DNA from: an uncultured Clostridia bacterium
GTDB taxonomy: Bacteria > Bacillota_A > Clostridia > Christensenellales > Aristaeellaceae
NCBI GenBank assembly: GCA_946613955.1
Contig: CAMOGC010000002.1
Span: forward strand, 1-32,136
Length of the DNA stretch: 32,136 bases
Direction: 5' to 3'
In this document: positions 13,720-23,110 of the stretch, piece after piece
How the letters are laid out: every line of letters begins with the position of its first letter
Position numbering within the stretch: the stretch's first letter is position 1
Notes under the pieces: model-generated
Told to the model about the DNA's origin: nothing
Databases searched by the model: none
Seen by the model: the letters and a program-made list of their open reading frames with translations, nothing else
Program-made: the position numbers and the translations under genes

Positions 13720-16380
13720 TTACGCGTTTTTCTTTCCGTTCATGAAGGATTTTACGATGCCGCCCACCAGGATGACCAGGAAAGCCAGCGCGCAGCAGAC
13801 CAGCCAGGTGGTGGCGGTCAGGGCGTGGACGCTCAGCACATCGCCGCCGAAGGTCACGAAGATGAACTGCGCCGCGAAAATGACCGCCATGACGATCAGG
13901 AAATTCCGGTTGCGGCCCAGATTCTCAAAGGCATTCACATGCTCGGTCCGGGCGTTGAAGCCGTTGAAGGTAATGGCCATCATAAAGGTGGCGAAGACGG
14001 CGGAGTTCAAGACGACCCGCATCGGATCCACGCCGGGATAACCCGCGGCGTTCAGGCCGGCCAGGTTCTGGAGGGCGGGAAGGAAGCGGATGCCCAGGCA
14101 CAGGGCCGTGATATACAGGGCGCTGCAGATAATCTGAACCAGCATCCCCTTGGAGACGATGGAGGCGTCCCGCTTGATGGGCTTTTCCTTCATGTATTCC
14201 TTCAGGGCGGGCTCGGAGCCGAAGGCGATGGCGGCCAGGGTGTCCATGGCCAGGTTGATCAGCAGCAGCTGGATCACCGTCAGGATCTCGTTTTCCCCGA
14301 AGAAGGGGGCCAGGAAGCAGGTCAGCACCGCGGCCACGTTGACCGTCAGCTGGAAGATCAGGAACTTCCGGATGGACTTGAACATGGTCCGGCCGTAGAG
14401 GATGGCCTTGTCGATGGAGGTAAAGTTGTCGTCCAGGATGGTGATGTCGCCGGCTTCCTTGGCGACCTCCGTTCCGGAGCCCATGGCGAAGCCAACGTCC
14501 GCCTTCTTCAGGGCGGGGGAGTCGTTGACGCCGTCGCCGGTCATACCGACGACCAGATCCATTTCCTGGGCGATCCGGACGAGCCGGGACTTATCCGTGG
14601 GCAGGGCGCGGGCCACCACCCGCAGGTTGGGCAGGATCTTCTTCAGCTCCTCGTCGCTCTTTTCGGCCATCTCGGCGGAGGTCATGGCCACATCGGTCGG
14701 CGCGGAGAGCAGACCGGACTCCCGGGCGATGGCCACGGCGGTTTCCTTCCGGTCGCCGGTCACCATGACCACCTGGATGCCCGCCTCCTGCACTTCCTTG
14801 ATCGCGGGGATGACTTCCTTGCGGACGTTGTCGCGGATGGACAGGACGCAGACCAGAGTCAGATCCTTCCCGTCGGGGTCGCCGGCGGTTTTGGCTACGC
14901 CCAGCAGCCGCATGGAGCGGCCGGCCTGGGCGTCCATATAGGCCAGAAGGGAGGACTGGGTTTCATGATTCAGGGGCCGGACCTCGCCGTTTTCATCGAT
15001 AAAGGTATCGCACCGTTCGATGATCCGCTCGGGGGCGCCCTTGATATAGACGATGGACTGGCCGTTGCGCTCCACCGTTACGTCGGACATCTTCTTGTTG
15101 GAATCGAAGGGGTTGAAGGAGCGAACCTCGTCCTTGGTCATTTCCGCGACGGCGCCCTCGCCCATCAGGAAGGCCATCATGGCCCGGTCCGTGGAGTTGC
15201 CGCCGACGATTTCGTTTCCGGAGACGGTGGCGGAGTTGTTCAGGCCGATGCCCGTAATCACGTCGACCCGGACGGCGGGGGGCAGCTCGCTGAGCTTGGT
15301 AAACACCCGCTGGTTGCCGGTGGCCAGCTCGACCACGCTGAGCTTGCCCTGGGTAATGGTGCCGGTTTTATCGGTAAAGAGCAGGGACAGGGAGCCGGCC
15401 GTTTCCAGACCATTGATCTTATGCACCAGCACGTTGTCCTTGATCATGCGGATGGACTGGAAGGAAAGCAGAATGCTGGTCAGCATCGGCAGGCCTTCCG
15501 GCACGGCGCAGATGATGATCGTGACCGCCACGGTCACCGCCTCGATGATCAGCTTGATCCAGCCGGACAGGGGATCGGCCACGAATTCCGGCGCGTGGAT
15601 GCCGCCGTTGGGGTTGAGTATATTGACCGCCAGGACGCCGACGATGATGGCGATGGCGCCGATATAGCCGAACATGGAAATCTGCTTGGCCAGCTTGCCC
15701 AGCTTGACCTGCAGGGGCGTTTCCCGGGTGTCCTCCTGCACCTCCAGGGCCAGCTCGCCGAAGAGGGTCTTATCGCCGACAACCTTGACTTCCATATACG
15801 CCTCGCCGGAAACGACCACCGTTCCCCGATAGGCGTAGAAGGTATTCAGCAGATCCTTGACCTCGTAGCTTTCGCCCTGGGCGTTGGGATGCTTGCGGGC
15901 TTCCTCCGTTTCGCCGTTGAGCGAGGCCTGATCCACCATAACCTCGCCTTGAACGATCTCGCCGTCGGCGGGAATCTTGTCGCCGGCCTGGAGGAAAACC
16001 AGATCCCCGACCACGACCTCGCTGACGTGCACTTCCTTCAGCTGGCCGTCCCGGAGCACCTTGGTCATTTCCTTGGCTTCCTCTTCGGATTTCAGCAGGC
16101 TGGCCTTGCCCTCCTGGCTGTGCTCGGAAACGGAGGCCACGCCGTTGGCCAGCAGAATCGCCACCAGCACGCAGACGGGCTCATACCATTCCGCCTTGCC
16201 CATGATCCACAGAACGACCTGGATCGCCAGGGCTACCAGCAGGATCATGATCATCGGATCCTTGAAGCCTTCCAGGATCTTTTTCCACAGGGGATCCGGG
16301 GGAATCTGGGTCAGCACGTTGGAGCCGTGTTGTTTTCGGCTCTCCTCGACCTGTCTGGACGACAGTCCTTTGAGTTCCAT
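13720..16380 (-). CDS. Calcium-transporting P-type ATPase (PMCA-like, P2B)
   Basis: The 886-residue pump has all P-type hallmarks. The actuator loop is LNGET (154-158, in place of TGES), M4 has CAVPEGLP (291-298), the phosphorylation site is DKTGTIT (D337), the nucleotide-binding motif is KGAPER (447-452), and the hinge is [17 protein letters not shown] (614-630). M6 reads [11 protein letters not shown] (N709, D713), the Ca2+ ligand pattern of plasma-membrane Ca2+ pumps. There are about ten membrane segments. It should export Ca2+ using ATP. GAGGAGA lies just before ATG 16380, and an own strong promoter is present. Being in front of four Ca2+-binding TerD-type genes suggests it adjusts the Ca2+ that TerD proteins respond to (inference). 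Confidence 0.93.
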   Translation of the reverse strand: MELKGLSSRQVEESRKQHGSNVLTQIPPDPLWKKILEGFKDPMIMILLVALAIQVVLWIMGKAEWYEPVCVLVAILLANGVASVSEHSQEGKASLLKSEEEAKEMTKVLRDGQLKEVHVSEVVVGDLVFLQAGDKIPADGEIVQGEVMVDQASLNGETEEARKHPNAQGESYEVKDLLNTFYAYRGTVVVSGEAYMEVKVVGDKTLFGELALEVQEDTRETPLQVKLGKLAKQISMFGYIGAIAIIVGVLAVNILNPNGGIHAPEFVADPLSGWIKLIIEAVTVAVTIIICAVPEGLPMLTSILLSFQSIRMIKDNVLVHKINGLETAGSLSLLFTDKTGTITQGKLSVVELATGNQRVFTKLSELPPAVRVDVITGIGLNNSATVSGNEIVGGNSTDRAMMAFLMGEGAVAEMTKDEVRSFNPFDSNKKMSDVTVERNGQSIVYIKGAPERIIERCDTFIDENGEVRPLNHETQSSLLAYMDAQAGRSMRLLGVAKTAGDPDGKDLTLVCVLSIRDNVRKEVIPAIKEVQEAGIQVVMVTGDRKETAVAIARESGLLSAPTDVAMTSAEMAEKSDEELKKILPNLRVVARALPTDKSRLVRIAQEMDLVVGMTGDGVNDSPALKKADVGFAMGSGTEVAKEAGDITILDDNFTSIDKAILYGRTMFKSIRKFLIFQLTVNVAAVLTCFLAPFFGENEILTVIQLLLINLAMDTLAAIAFGSEPALKEYMKEKPIKRDASIVSKGMLVQIICSALYITALCLGIRFLPALQNLAGLNAAGYPGVDPMRVVLNSAVFATFMMAITFNGFNARTEHVNAFENLGRNRNFLIVMAVIFAAQFIFVTFGGDVLSVHALTATTWLVCCALAFLVILVGGIVKSFMNGKKNA

Positions 16381-16441
16381 AGCTTTTTGTCTCCTCTCGA
16401 TAGAAAGAATATATATCAGTCCTTTGGCTGTATCAGGGGAA

Positions 16442-16470
16442 AGTATACCATATCCGGCACTGGAAGTCCA
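16442..16470 (-). promoter_or_regulatory. Promoter of the Ca2+-ATPase/terD operon
   Basis: On the - strand TGGACT (16465-16470), a 17-base spacer and TATACT (16442-16447) are preceded by TGG at the spacer end (extended -10). It is placed about 60 bases before the ATPase start and diverges from the metK promoter. Confidence 0.7.
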
Positions 16471-16573
16471 TACTTTCCCGGACGCCGCGGGAATTTTCGG
16501 ACTTCCGAACGCGTTCCGGCGCGGGCTTTGCGGCCGCCCGGCGGAAGACCGGCGGAACGCGCCGATTTTGATC

Positions 16574-16602
16574 TTGACAGGGCGGGAAAGATGGGATAGG
16601 AT
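16574..16602 (+). promoter_or_regulatory. Promoter of metK
   Basis: TTGACA (16574-16579), 17 bases, then TAGGAT (16597-16602). The start of transcription would be near 16609, just before the first stem of the riboswitch at 16621. Confidence 0.75.
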
Positions 16603-16620
16603 AAGACCGTAACTGAATAC

Positions 16621-16793
16621 CTTATCACGAGTGACGGAGGGATGGGCCCGATGAAGTCACGGCAACCGGCGGCGGAGCCGCAAGGTGCCAAATCCCACAG
16701 CGCGTGAGTTTTCCCGCGGGAAGGCGCTGGCAGATAAGGAGAATCCCTGAGGATGATCCCGCCTGGCTCACGCGCGAGCCGGGCGGTTTTCTT
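16621..16793 (+). promoter_or_regulatory. SAM-I (S-box) riboswitch
   Basis: CTTATC (16621-16626) pairs with GATAAG (16733-16738) as P1. Inside are the S-box landmarks: GAGGGATGGGCCCGATGAA, the conserved CGGCAACC, then GGTGCCAAATCC, and a P4-like arm. The aptamer is followed at 16759 by a strong terminator hairpin, so SAM binding should stop transcription before metK, which makes SAM. This is classical feedback control in Bacillota. Confidence 0.95.
16759..16793 (+). terminator. Riboswitch-controlled terminator before metK
   Basis: CCGCCTGGCTC (16759-16769) pairs with GAGCCGGGCGG (16776-16786), with one T-G pair, around ACGCGC, followed by TTTTCTT. It is the expression platform of the S-box; the competing anti-terminator is presumably formed with the 3' side of P1. 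Confidence 0.88.
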
Positions 16794-16835
16794 GTGCGCC
16801 CGGCGGCTGAACGACCATCCTGAAAGGAGACACAC

Positions 16836-18008
16836 ATGCGCAGACTCTTTACCTCCGAATCCGTGACCGAGGGCCATCCCGACAAGCTTTGCGACCAGAT
16901 CAGCGACGCGGTGCTCGACGCGATCCTGAAAGAGGATCCCATGGCCCGGGTGGCGTGCGAAACCTTCGCCACCACCGGCATGATTACGGTCATGGGAGAG
17001 ATTACCACTTCCGCCTGGGTGGATATCCAGGAAATCGCCCGGAAGACCGCCATCGACGTGGGATACGATTCCGGCGAAACCTATTTCAACGGGCATACCT
17101 GCGCCGTGCTGACGGCCATCCATTCCCAGAGCCCGGACATCGCCATGGGCGTGGACGAGGCGCTGGAAGGCAGGGAAGAAAACCTGGGGGATATCGGCGC
17201 GGGCGATCAGGGCATGATGTTCGGCTTCGCCTGCGATGAAACGCCGGAGAAGCTGCCCATGCCCATCGCCCTGAGCCATCGGCTGAGCCGCCAGCTGGCC
17301 AGGGCCCGGAAGGAGAAAATCCTGCCCTGGCTGCGGCCGGACGGAAAAACCCAGGTGACGGTGGTTTACGAGGACGGAAAACCTGTGGCGGTGGACACGA
17401 TCGTCCTTTCCACCCAGCACGCCGAATCCGTCTCCCAGGAGGAGATCCGGGAGGGCGTCCTGCGGGAGGTGATTCGGCCTGTGATCCCGAAGGAGCTGAT
17501 GCGGGAGGAGACCCGGATTCTGGTGAACCCCACCGGCCGGTTCGTCATGGGCGGCCCCGCCGCGGACACGGGGCTGACGGGGCGGAAAATCATCGTGGAC
17601 ACCTACGGCGGATATGCGCCCCACGGGGGCGGCTGTTTCTCCGGCAAGGATCCGACGAAGGTGGACCGCAGCGCCGCCTACGCCGCCCGGTGGGCGGCGA
17701 AAAACATCGTCGCGGCCGGGCTGGCGAAAAAATGCCAGCTGCAGCTGGCCTACGCCATCGGGGTCGCCCGGCCCGTCAGCATCAATGTGGACACCTTCGG
17801 TACCGGGACGATTCCGGACGAGCGGCTGGAGAAGATCGTCAGCCGGGTGTTCGACTTCCGCCCGGCGGCCATCATCCGGGATCTGGATCTGCGCCGGCCC
17901 ATCTATCGCCAGACCGCGGCCTACGGCCATTTCGGCCGGCCGGACCTGGATCTGCCCTGGGAGAGGGAAAACCGGGTGGAGGAACTGAAGGCCCTGGCGG
18001 CGGAATAA
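16836..18008 (+). CDS. metK: S-adenosylmethionine synthetase
   Basis: The 390-residue protein condenses ATP and methionine into SAM in the cytoplasm. The start [18 protein letters not shown] contains the GHPDK ATP-binding motif (H14, D16, K17). [17 protein letters not shown], the phosphate-binding loop [19 protein letters not shown] and [14 protein letters not shown] are signature segments; length is normal for the family. ATG 16836 has AAAGGAGA 8 bases upstream. It is a single-gene unit between the riboswitch and the terminator at 18130. Confidence 0.98.
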   Translation: MRRLFTSESVTEGHPDKLCDQISDAVLDAILKEDPMARVACETFATTGMITVMGEITTSAWVDIQEIARKTAIDVGYDSGETYFNGHTCAVLTAIHSQSPDIAMGVDEALEGREENLGDIGAGDQGMMFGFACDETPEKLPMPIALSHRLSRQLARARKEKILPWLRPDGKTQVTVVYEDGKPVAVDTIVLSTQHAESVSQEEIREGVLREVIRPVIPKELMREETRILVNPTGRFVMGGPAADTGLTGRKIIVDTYGGYAPHGGGCFSGKDPTKVDRSAAYAARWAAKNIVAAGLAKKCQLQLAYAIGVARPVSINVDTFGTGTIPDERLEKIVSRVFDFRPAAIIRDLDLRRPIYRQTAAYGHFGRPDLDLPWERENRVEELKALAAE

Positions 18009-18129
18009 GAGCGTCAGCGCTTTCGCCCAAAGAGTGCCGCGGGCCGGAAAGCCCGGGGCGGACAAGAGAGGACGGAAGCTGCCGCGAACGGAACCGGCGA
18101 AGCCTTCCTGAGAAAACAGCATGAGAAAA

Positions 18130-18160
18130 GGCGCCGGAGCTTTCGCTCCGGCGCCGAAGT
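18130..18160. terminator. Bidirectional terminator between metK and nfnB
   Basis: GGCGCCGGAGC (18130-18140) pairs perfectly with GCTCCGGCGCC (18145-18155) around TTTC. T-rich bases follow on both strands (GAAGTTTTTGG on +, TTTTCTC on -). The preceding stretch 18009-18129 holds nothing else I can identify. Confidence 0.85.
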
Positions 18161-18172
18161 TTTTGGAATTCC

Positions 18173-19588
18173 TTATTCTCCGGAAAGGGCCCGGTCGATG
18201 GCGGCGGCGGCGGTTTTCCCGGCGCCCATGGCGGAGATGACCGTAGCCGCGCCGGTCACCGCGTCGCCTCCGGCGTAGACGCCCTCCCGGGAAGTCAGGC
18301 CGTCCTCGTTGACGACGATGCCGCCCCGGCGGTTGACCTCCAGCCCCTCGGTCGTGGATTTGATAAGGGGGTTGGGGCTGGTGCCGATGGCCATGATGAC
18401 CGCGTCCACATCGAGCTCGTATTCGCTGCCGGGGATTTCCACCGGCCGGCGGCGGCCGCTCTGGTCCGGCTCGCCCAGCTCCATTCTGACGCAGCGGATC
18501 CCGGTCACGAAGCCGTTTTTCGGATCCCGGGGGTTGTCCGGGTTGTTATACCCGAGAATTTCCACCGGATTGTTCAGCAGGCGGAAGTCGATGCCCTCCT
18601 CCTCCGCGTGCTCCACTTCCTCGCGGCGGGCGGGCAGCTCCTCCATGGAGCGGCGATAGATGATATAGACCTTGTCCGCCCCCAGGCGCAGGGCCGTCCG
18701 CGCGGCGTCCATGGCGACGTTGCCGCCGCCGACCACGGCGACCCGGCCGCCCTTCATGATCGGGGTGTCGGGCTTGTCCCGGTAGGCCTTCATCAGGTTG
18801 GAGCGGGTCAGGAACTCGTTGGCGGAATAAACCCCCTTCAGGGCCTCGCCGGGGATGTTCATGAAATTCGGCAGCCCCGCGCCGGAGCCGATGAAAACGG
18901 CTTCATAGCCCATGTCGAACAGCTCGTCGACGGTCAGGGTTTTGCCGATGATGACGTTGGTCTGGATGTCCACCCCCAGCTCCTTCAGCGTTTCCACCTC
19001 CCGGGCGACGATGGCCTTGGGCAGGCGGAATTCGGGAATCCCGTAGACCAGCACGCCGCCGGCGGTGTGCAGCGCCTCAAAAACGGAAACCTGGTATCCC
19101 TTCTTGGCCAGATCGCCGGCGCAGGTCAACCCGGAGGGGCCGGCGCCCACGATGGCCACCTTATGCCCGTTGGGGACGGGAACCTCCGCCTTTCCTTCCG
19201 CGTGGGCGTTGTGCCAGTCGGCCACGAAGCGCTCCAGCCGGCCGATGCCGACGGGATCCATCTTCGCCCGGACCCGCAGGGTGCACATGCTCTCGCACTG
19301 GGTCTCCTGGGGGCAGACCCGGCCGCAGACCGCCGGAAGGGAGGAGGAACGGGTGATGATCCGATAGGCCTCCTCGTAGTTTTCCCGCCTGATTTCCTGA
19401 ATGAAATCCGGGATATCGATATTGACCGGGCAGCCCTGAACGCAGGGGCGGTTCCGGCAGTTCAGGCAGCGGGCGGCCTCCTCCTTCGCGATTTCGGCGG
19501 AATAGCCCAGGGCGACCTCCCGGAAATTATGGGCCCGCTCCTCGGGCGCCTGGGTGGGCATTTCATGCTTGCGGGGATTGACAGCCAT
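18173..19588 (-). CDS. nfnB: NfnB-type NADPH-binding flavoprotein (GltD-like; often annotated glutamate synthase small subunit)
   Basis: The 471-residue protein has an N-terminal ferredoxin-like domain with two Cys sets (RCLNCRNRPCVQGCP near 41-55 and CGRVCPQETQCESMC near 89-103) for two [4Fe-4S] clusters. A dinucleotide fold with AIVGAGPSGLTCAGDLA (FAD), a second with RVAVVGGGNVAMDAARTA (NADPH) and a C-terminal VYAGGDAVTG motif follow. GltD-like proteins pass electrons between NADPH and FAD. With the NfnA-like gene just upstream (3-base gap) and no glutamate synthase large subunit here, the pair fits NADH-dependent ferredoxin:NADP+ oxidoreductase (NfnAB) or SudAB rather than GOGAT. AAGGAGG precedes ATG 19588. 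Confidence 0.88.
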   Translation of the reverse strand: MAVNPRKHEMPTQAPEERAHNFREVALGYSAEIAKEEAARCLNCRNRPCVQGCPVNIDIPDFIQEIRRENYEEAYRIITRSSSLPAVCGRVCPQETQCESMCTLRVRAKMDPVGIGRLERFVADWHNAHAEGKAEVPVPNGHKVAIVGAGPSGLTCAGDLAKKGYQVSVFEALHTAGGVLVYGIPEFRLPKAIVAREVETLKELGVDIQTNVIIGKTLTVDELFDMGYEAVFIGSGAGLPNFMNIPGEALKGVYSANEFLTRSNLMKAYRDKPDTPIMKGGRVAVVGGGNVAMDAARTALRLGADKVYIIYRRSMEELPARREEVEHAEEEGIDFRLLNNPVEILGYNNPDNPRDPKNGFVTGIRCVRMELGEPDQSGRRRPVEIPGSEYELDVDAVIMAIGTSPNPLIKSTTEGLEVNRRGGIVVNEDGLTSREGVYAGGDAVTGAATVISAMGAGKTAAAAIDRALSGE

Positions 19589-19591
19589 GCT

Positions 19592-20449
19592 TTATTCCTC
19601 CTTCCCTGCGCGGAAAAGGTTGCAGGTTTCCTCATAGGCCCGGCGCTCAAAATCGAAATACATGCGGGAGCGGCTCATGGCCTCGTCGAAATCGACCTCA
19701 TAGCCGTTGAAGTCCGGCCCGTCCACGCAGGCGAATTTCGTGACCCGCTTTCCGTCCTGATGCAGGGTCAGGCGGCAGCCTCCGCACATGCCCGTCCCGT
19801 CGATCATGATGGGGTTCATGCTGACCGTGACCGGGACGCCGAAGGGTTTGGCCGTCAGCGTCACGAACTTCATCATGATCAGGGGGCCGATGGCGATGAT
19901 TTCGTCAAAGGCGCGGCCGGCCTCCAGCATTTCCTTCAGGGGAAGGGTCACGTTGCCGCCCCGGCCGTAGGAGCCGTCGTCGGTCATGACGATGAGCTCG
20001 TCGGAGCAGGCGCGGAATTCCTCCTCGAGAATCAGCAGATCCTTGTTCCGGAAGCCGATGATGCTGGTGACCTGGGCGCCGAGCCGGTGGAAGGCCTCGG
20101 CCACGGGCAGGGCGATGGCGCAGCCGGCGCCGCCCCCGATGATGCAGACCTTCCGGATGCCTTCGGTTTTCGTCGGCATGCCCAGGGGACCGGCAAAATC
20201 CTGGATATAATCGCCCTCCATCTTGTGCTTCAGCTTTTCCGTCGTCGCGCCGACGACCTGGAAAATGATCCGCACCGTTCCCGCGGCGGGATCGGATCCG
20301 GCGATGGTCAGGGGAATCCGCTCCCCTTCGTCATCGACCCGGAGAATGATAAACTGTCCCGGCTTTGCCTTGCGGGCCACCAGGGGCGCTTCGACCTCCA
20401 GCAGGATCATGGACGGGTTCAGCTCCCGCCGCTTCGCGATCCGATACAT
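19592..20449 (-). CDS. nfnA: NfnA-type FAD/NAD-binding subunit (sulfide/dihydroorotate dehydrogenase-like)
   Basis: The 285-residue protein has a ferredoxin-reductase-like FAD domain (about 1-95; RIPLTIAGSD, FQVVGATTEKL), an NAD domain with VCIIGGGAGCAIALPVA (about 100-116), and a C-terminal [2Fe-2S] segment DGTGMCGGC followed by a later Cys (KFACVDGP). Asp stands where PyrK proteins have the first Cys, as known for NfnA. This is the NADH/bifurcating subunit partner of the next gene. The open frame extends far upstream, but AAGGAGGG sits 8 bases before ATG 20449 and the promoter at 20560-20588 fixes this as the start. Confidence 0.88.
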   Translation of the reverse strand: MYRIAKRRELNPSMILLEVEAPLVARKAKPGQFIILRVDDEGERIPLTIAGSDPAAGTVRIIFQVVGATTEKLKHKMEGDYIQDFAGPLGMPTKTEGIRKVCIIGGGAGCAIALPVAEAFHRLGAQVTSIIGFRNKDLLILEEEFRACSDELIVMTDDGSYGRGGNVTLPLKEMLEAGRAFDEIIAIGPLIMMKFVTLTAKPFGVPVTVSMNPIMIDGTGMCGGCRLTLHQDGKRVTKFACVDGPDFNGYEVDFDEAMSRSRMYFDFERRAYEETCNLFRAGKEE

Positions 20450-20559
20450 GGGCTTCCCTCCTTCGCCGCCGGAGGGAAACCCCGGACAGCTTTCCTGATC
20501 AGATAAAGCCAGGGGCCGCCTTCGCCGGCAGGGGAAAGGAGCCCGCTGACACTGTTCCG

Positions 20560-20588
20560 ATTCTACCCGCATCCCAGGGAAAACACAA
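20560..20588 (-). promoter_or_regulatory. Promoter of nfnA-nfnB
   Basis: On the - strand TTGTGT (20583-20588), 17 bases, TAGAAT (20560-20565). It is located about 110 bases before ATG 20449. Confidence 0.6.
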
Positions 20589-20761
20589 GATTTTTCTCTG
20601 TTTTTCCCGGGAGCGGGGTTTTGCGCCGGGCTGGGGCGCTTTTCGCCCGGAAAGACAGGGCGGATCGGCAGACGCCCGGTCCGCCCGGGGGAGCGTTTGC
20701 CGTCGGAAAGGCCGGCGGGAGGGAGAATCGCTTTTCCCCAATCTGGGAAGGCGGCGCGGGC

Positions 20762-20790
20762 TTGAAATGCCCGCGGCATGGCCGTATAAT
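20762..20790 (+). promoter_or_regulatory. Promoter of the mrfA operon
   Basis: TTGAAA (20762-20767), 17 bases, and a perfect TATAAT (20785-20790), 50 bases before ATG 20840. It is among the best sigma-A matches in the window. Confidence 0.85.
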
Positions 20791-20839
20791 GGAAGGCACA
20801 GTTCCGCCCGGCCGTGGGCGGGGGAAGGAAGGCCCGAAA

Positions 20840-23110
20840 ATGAATGTAACCCAGCTGGCGGATCGGCTGAAGCAGGATCCCCGCTTTATGGAAAACGTGA
20901 CCCGATGGGAAGTGATCCCCGCCCGGCCCGCCCGAACGGCGGATTTTCCGGAGAGTCTGGATCCGAGGCTGCGGGGCGTGCTGGCCCAGCGGGGCATTCA
21001 CGCGCTTTACACCCATCAGGCCCAGAGCGTCGCCGCCACGGCCCGGGGGGAGGACGTGGTCGTCGTAACCCCGACCGCCTCGGGGAAAACCATGTGCTAC
21101 AACCTGCCGGTGCTCTCCGCCATTCTGGAAAACCCGGACGCCCGGGCCCTGTATCTGTTCCCCACCAAGGCGCTTTCCGCCGACCAGGTCAGCGAGCTTT
21201 ACGAGATGATCGGCCAGACGGGGGCGGACATCAAAACCTATACCTATGACGGGGACACGCCGGCCGCGGCCCGGAGGGCGGTGCGCCAGGCGGGGCACAT
21301 CGTCGTGACCAATCCGGACATGCTCCATTCCGGCATCCTGCCCCATCACACCAAATGGGTCAAGCTTTTTGAAAACCTGCGCTATATCGTCATCGACGAA
21401 ATCCATACCTATCGGGGGGTCTTCGGCAGCAATCTGGCGAACGTCCTGCGCCGGCTGACGCGGCTGTGCGAGTTTTACGGCAGCCATCCCCAGTACATCC
21501 TCTGCTCCGCCACCATCGCCAATCCCAGGGAGCTGGCGGAAACCCTGATCGGCCGCCCGGTGACCCTGGTGGACGATAACGGCGCCCCCATGGGGGAGCG
21601 GCATTTCGTCTTTTACAATCCCCCCGTGGTCAACCGCCAGCTGGGCATCCGGCAGGGCGCCCTCCCGGTGACCCGGTCGATTTCCGGGCTGCTGCTGAAA
21701 AACGGGATTCAGGCCATTACCTTTGCCCGCTCCCGGCTGACGGTGGAGGTGCTGACGAGGTATCTGAAGGACATGGTGCGGGATCCGCTGGGGAACGCCG
21801 GCCGCGTCCGGGGATACCGGGGCGGCTATCTGCCCACGGAGCGGCGGGAGATTGAGCGGGGCCTGCGGGCCGGGAAGGTGGACGCGGTGGTATCCACCAA
21901 CGCCCTGGAGCTGGGCATCGACATCGGCGCGCTGGACGCGTGCGTCCTGTGCGGATATCCGGGCACCATCGCCAGCGCCTGGCAGCAGGCGGGCCGCGCC
22001 GGCCGCCGCCAGGCCGCCAGCATCGTCTTTTTCGTGGCCTCCTCGGCGGCCATCGACCAGTATATCGTCACCCATCCGGATTATTTTCTGAAAAAAAGCC
22101 CGGAAAACGCCCTGCTCAATCCGGACAACCTCTATATCCTGATGAGCCATTTCAAGTGCGCCGCCTTCGAGCTGCCCTTCGCCGACGGGGACGCCTTCGG
22201 CAACGCCCCGTCCCCGGATCAGCTGCTGACCTACCTGGAGGAGGAGAACATCCTGCATCACGTGGACGGCCGATACCACTGGTCGACGGAGGATTTCCCC
22301 GCCAGCGAGATCTCCCTCCGCTCCGCCGCGGCGGAGAATTTCATCATCATCGACATTACCGATCCGGCGCGGCACCGGGTCATCGGCGAAATGGACCGGT
22401 TTACCGCCCCGATGCTCCTGCATGAAAACGCGATCTATATGCACGAGGGCCGCCAGTTCCAGGTGGAAAAGCTGGATTTCGACGCCTGCAAGGCCTTTAT
22501 CCGGGCGGTGGACGTGGGGTACTATACGGACGCGGATCTGAACATCAACCTGAGCCTGCTGGATATCGAAAAGGAGGAGCCCACCTCCGCGGGCGGGCGG
22601 ACGGCGCTGGGGGAGATCAAGGTGACCGCGCTGGTGACCATGTTCAAGAAAATCCGCTTCGATACCCATGAAACCCTGGGCTTCGGCCACGTGCGCCTGC
22701 CGGAAACCGACATGCATACCACCGCCATGTGGTGGACCCTGCCGCCGGCGCTGGTGCGCCGCTTTGCCAGCGATACGCTGAAAAACGGCATGATGGGCAT
22801 CGCGAACCTCCTGCGGATCGTCTGCCCCCTGTATCTGATGTGCGCGCCGCAGGATATCGCCGTCGTCTATCAGGTGAAAAGCCCCATCACCCAGGAGCCT
22901 ACCCTCATCCTCTATGACAACTGCCCCGGGGGCATCGGCCTGAGCCAGAAGGCCTACGGCATGCGGGAGATGCTGCTGGAAAAGGCGCTGCAGGTGGCCG
23001 AAGACTGCGGATGCGAAAACGGCTGTCCTTCCTGTGTGGGCCCGGTGATGGAGGTGGGGAAGGACGGAAAGAAAACCGCCATCACCCTTTTGAAGGAGCT
23101 GACCCGATGA
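20840..23110 (+). CDS. mrfA: MrfA-type DEAD/DEAH helicase with DUF1998 zinc-binding C-terminus
   Basis: The 756-residue protein (Bacillus MrfA/YprA is of similar length) is a superfamily 2 helicase: motif I TPTASGKT (77-84), motif II DEIH (VIDEIHTYRG), motif III CSATI, and motif VI QQAGRAGRR. The C-terminus holds CGCENGCPSC, the four-Cys cluster of MrfA proteins. In B. subtilis MrfA with MrfB repairs mitomycin C damage independently of UvrABC; that role is inferred here from family and gene pairing. The frame is open further upstream, but GGAAGGAAGG before ATG 20840 and the promoter at 20762-20790 set the start. The stop overlaps the mrfB start (ATGA). Confidence 0.92.
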   Translation: MNVTQLADRLKQDPRFMENVTRWEVIPARPARTADFPESLDPRLRGVLAQRGIHALYTHQAQSVAATARGEDVVVVTPTASGKTMCYNLPVLSAILENPDARALYLFPTKALSADQVSELYEMIGQTGADIKTYTYDGDTPAAARRAVRQAGHIVVTNPDMLHSGILPHHTKWVKLFENLRYIVIDEIHTYRGVFGSNLANVLRRLTRLCEFYGSHPQYILCSATIANPRELAETLIGRPVTLVDDNGAPMGERHFVFYNPPVVNRQLGIRQGALPVTRSISGLLLKNGIQAITFARSRLTVEVLTRYLKDMVRDPLGNAGRVRGYRGGYLPTERREIERGLRAGKVDAVVSTNALELGIDIGALDACVLCGYPGTIASAWQQAGRAGRRQAASIVFFVASSAAIDQYIVTHPDYFLKKSPENALLNPDNLYILMSHFKCAAFELPFADGDAFGNAPSPDQLLTYLEEENILHHVDGRYHWSTEDFPASEISLRSAAAENFIIIDITDPARHRVIGEMDRFTAPMLLHENAIYMHEGRQFQVEKLDFDACKAFIRAVDVGYYTDADLNINLSLLDIEKEEPTSAGGRTALGEIKVTALVTMFKKIRFDTHETLGFGHVRLPETDMHTTAMWWTLPPALVRRFASDTLKNGMMGIANLLRIVCPLYLMCAPQDIAVVYQVKSPITQEPTLILYDNCPGGIGLSQKAYGMREMLLEKALQVAEDCGCENGCPSCVGPVMEVGKDGKKTAITLLKELTR

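Larger units (their letters stand above)
20450..20839. other. Divergent intergenic region between nfnA and mrfA
   Basis: This 390-bp stretch holds the two promoters listed separately and, between them, one GC-rich hairpin (GGGCGGA at 20658-20664 with TCCGCCC at 20680-20686) without a T-run. I see no gene or known RNA in it. Confidence 0.6.

Noticed and set aside
13705..16599. 964-codon open frame on the + strand opposite the Ca2+ ATPase
   Set aside because: It is a GC-driven mirror frame of a clear P-type ATPase, rich in His/Gly/Gln/Asp, with no recognisable domain or ribosome site.
18608..20506. 632-codon + strand frame opposite nfnB-nfnA
   Set aside because: Runs across two real genes on the other strand and their spacing; no motifs.
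20621..20839. Upstream extension of the mrfA frame
   Set aside because: It would start before a TTGAAA-17-TATAAT promoter located inside it; ATG 20840 has its own ribosome site and matches the family length.
20450..22717. Long upstream extension of the nfnA frame
   Set aside because: It would overlap the mrfA gene on the other strand and the promoters. A strong ribosome site fixes the start at 20449.
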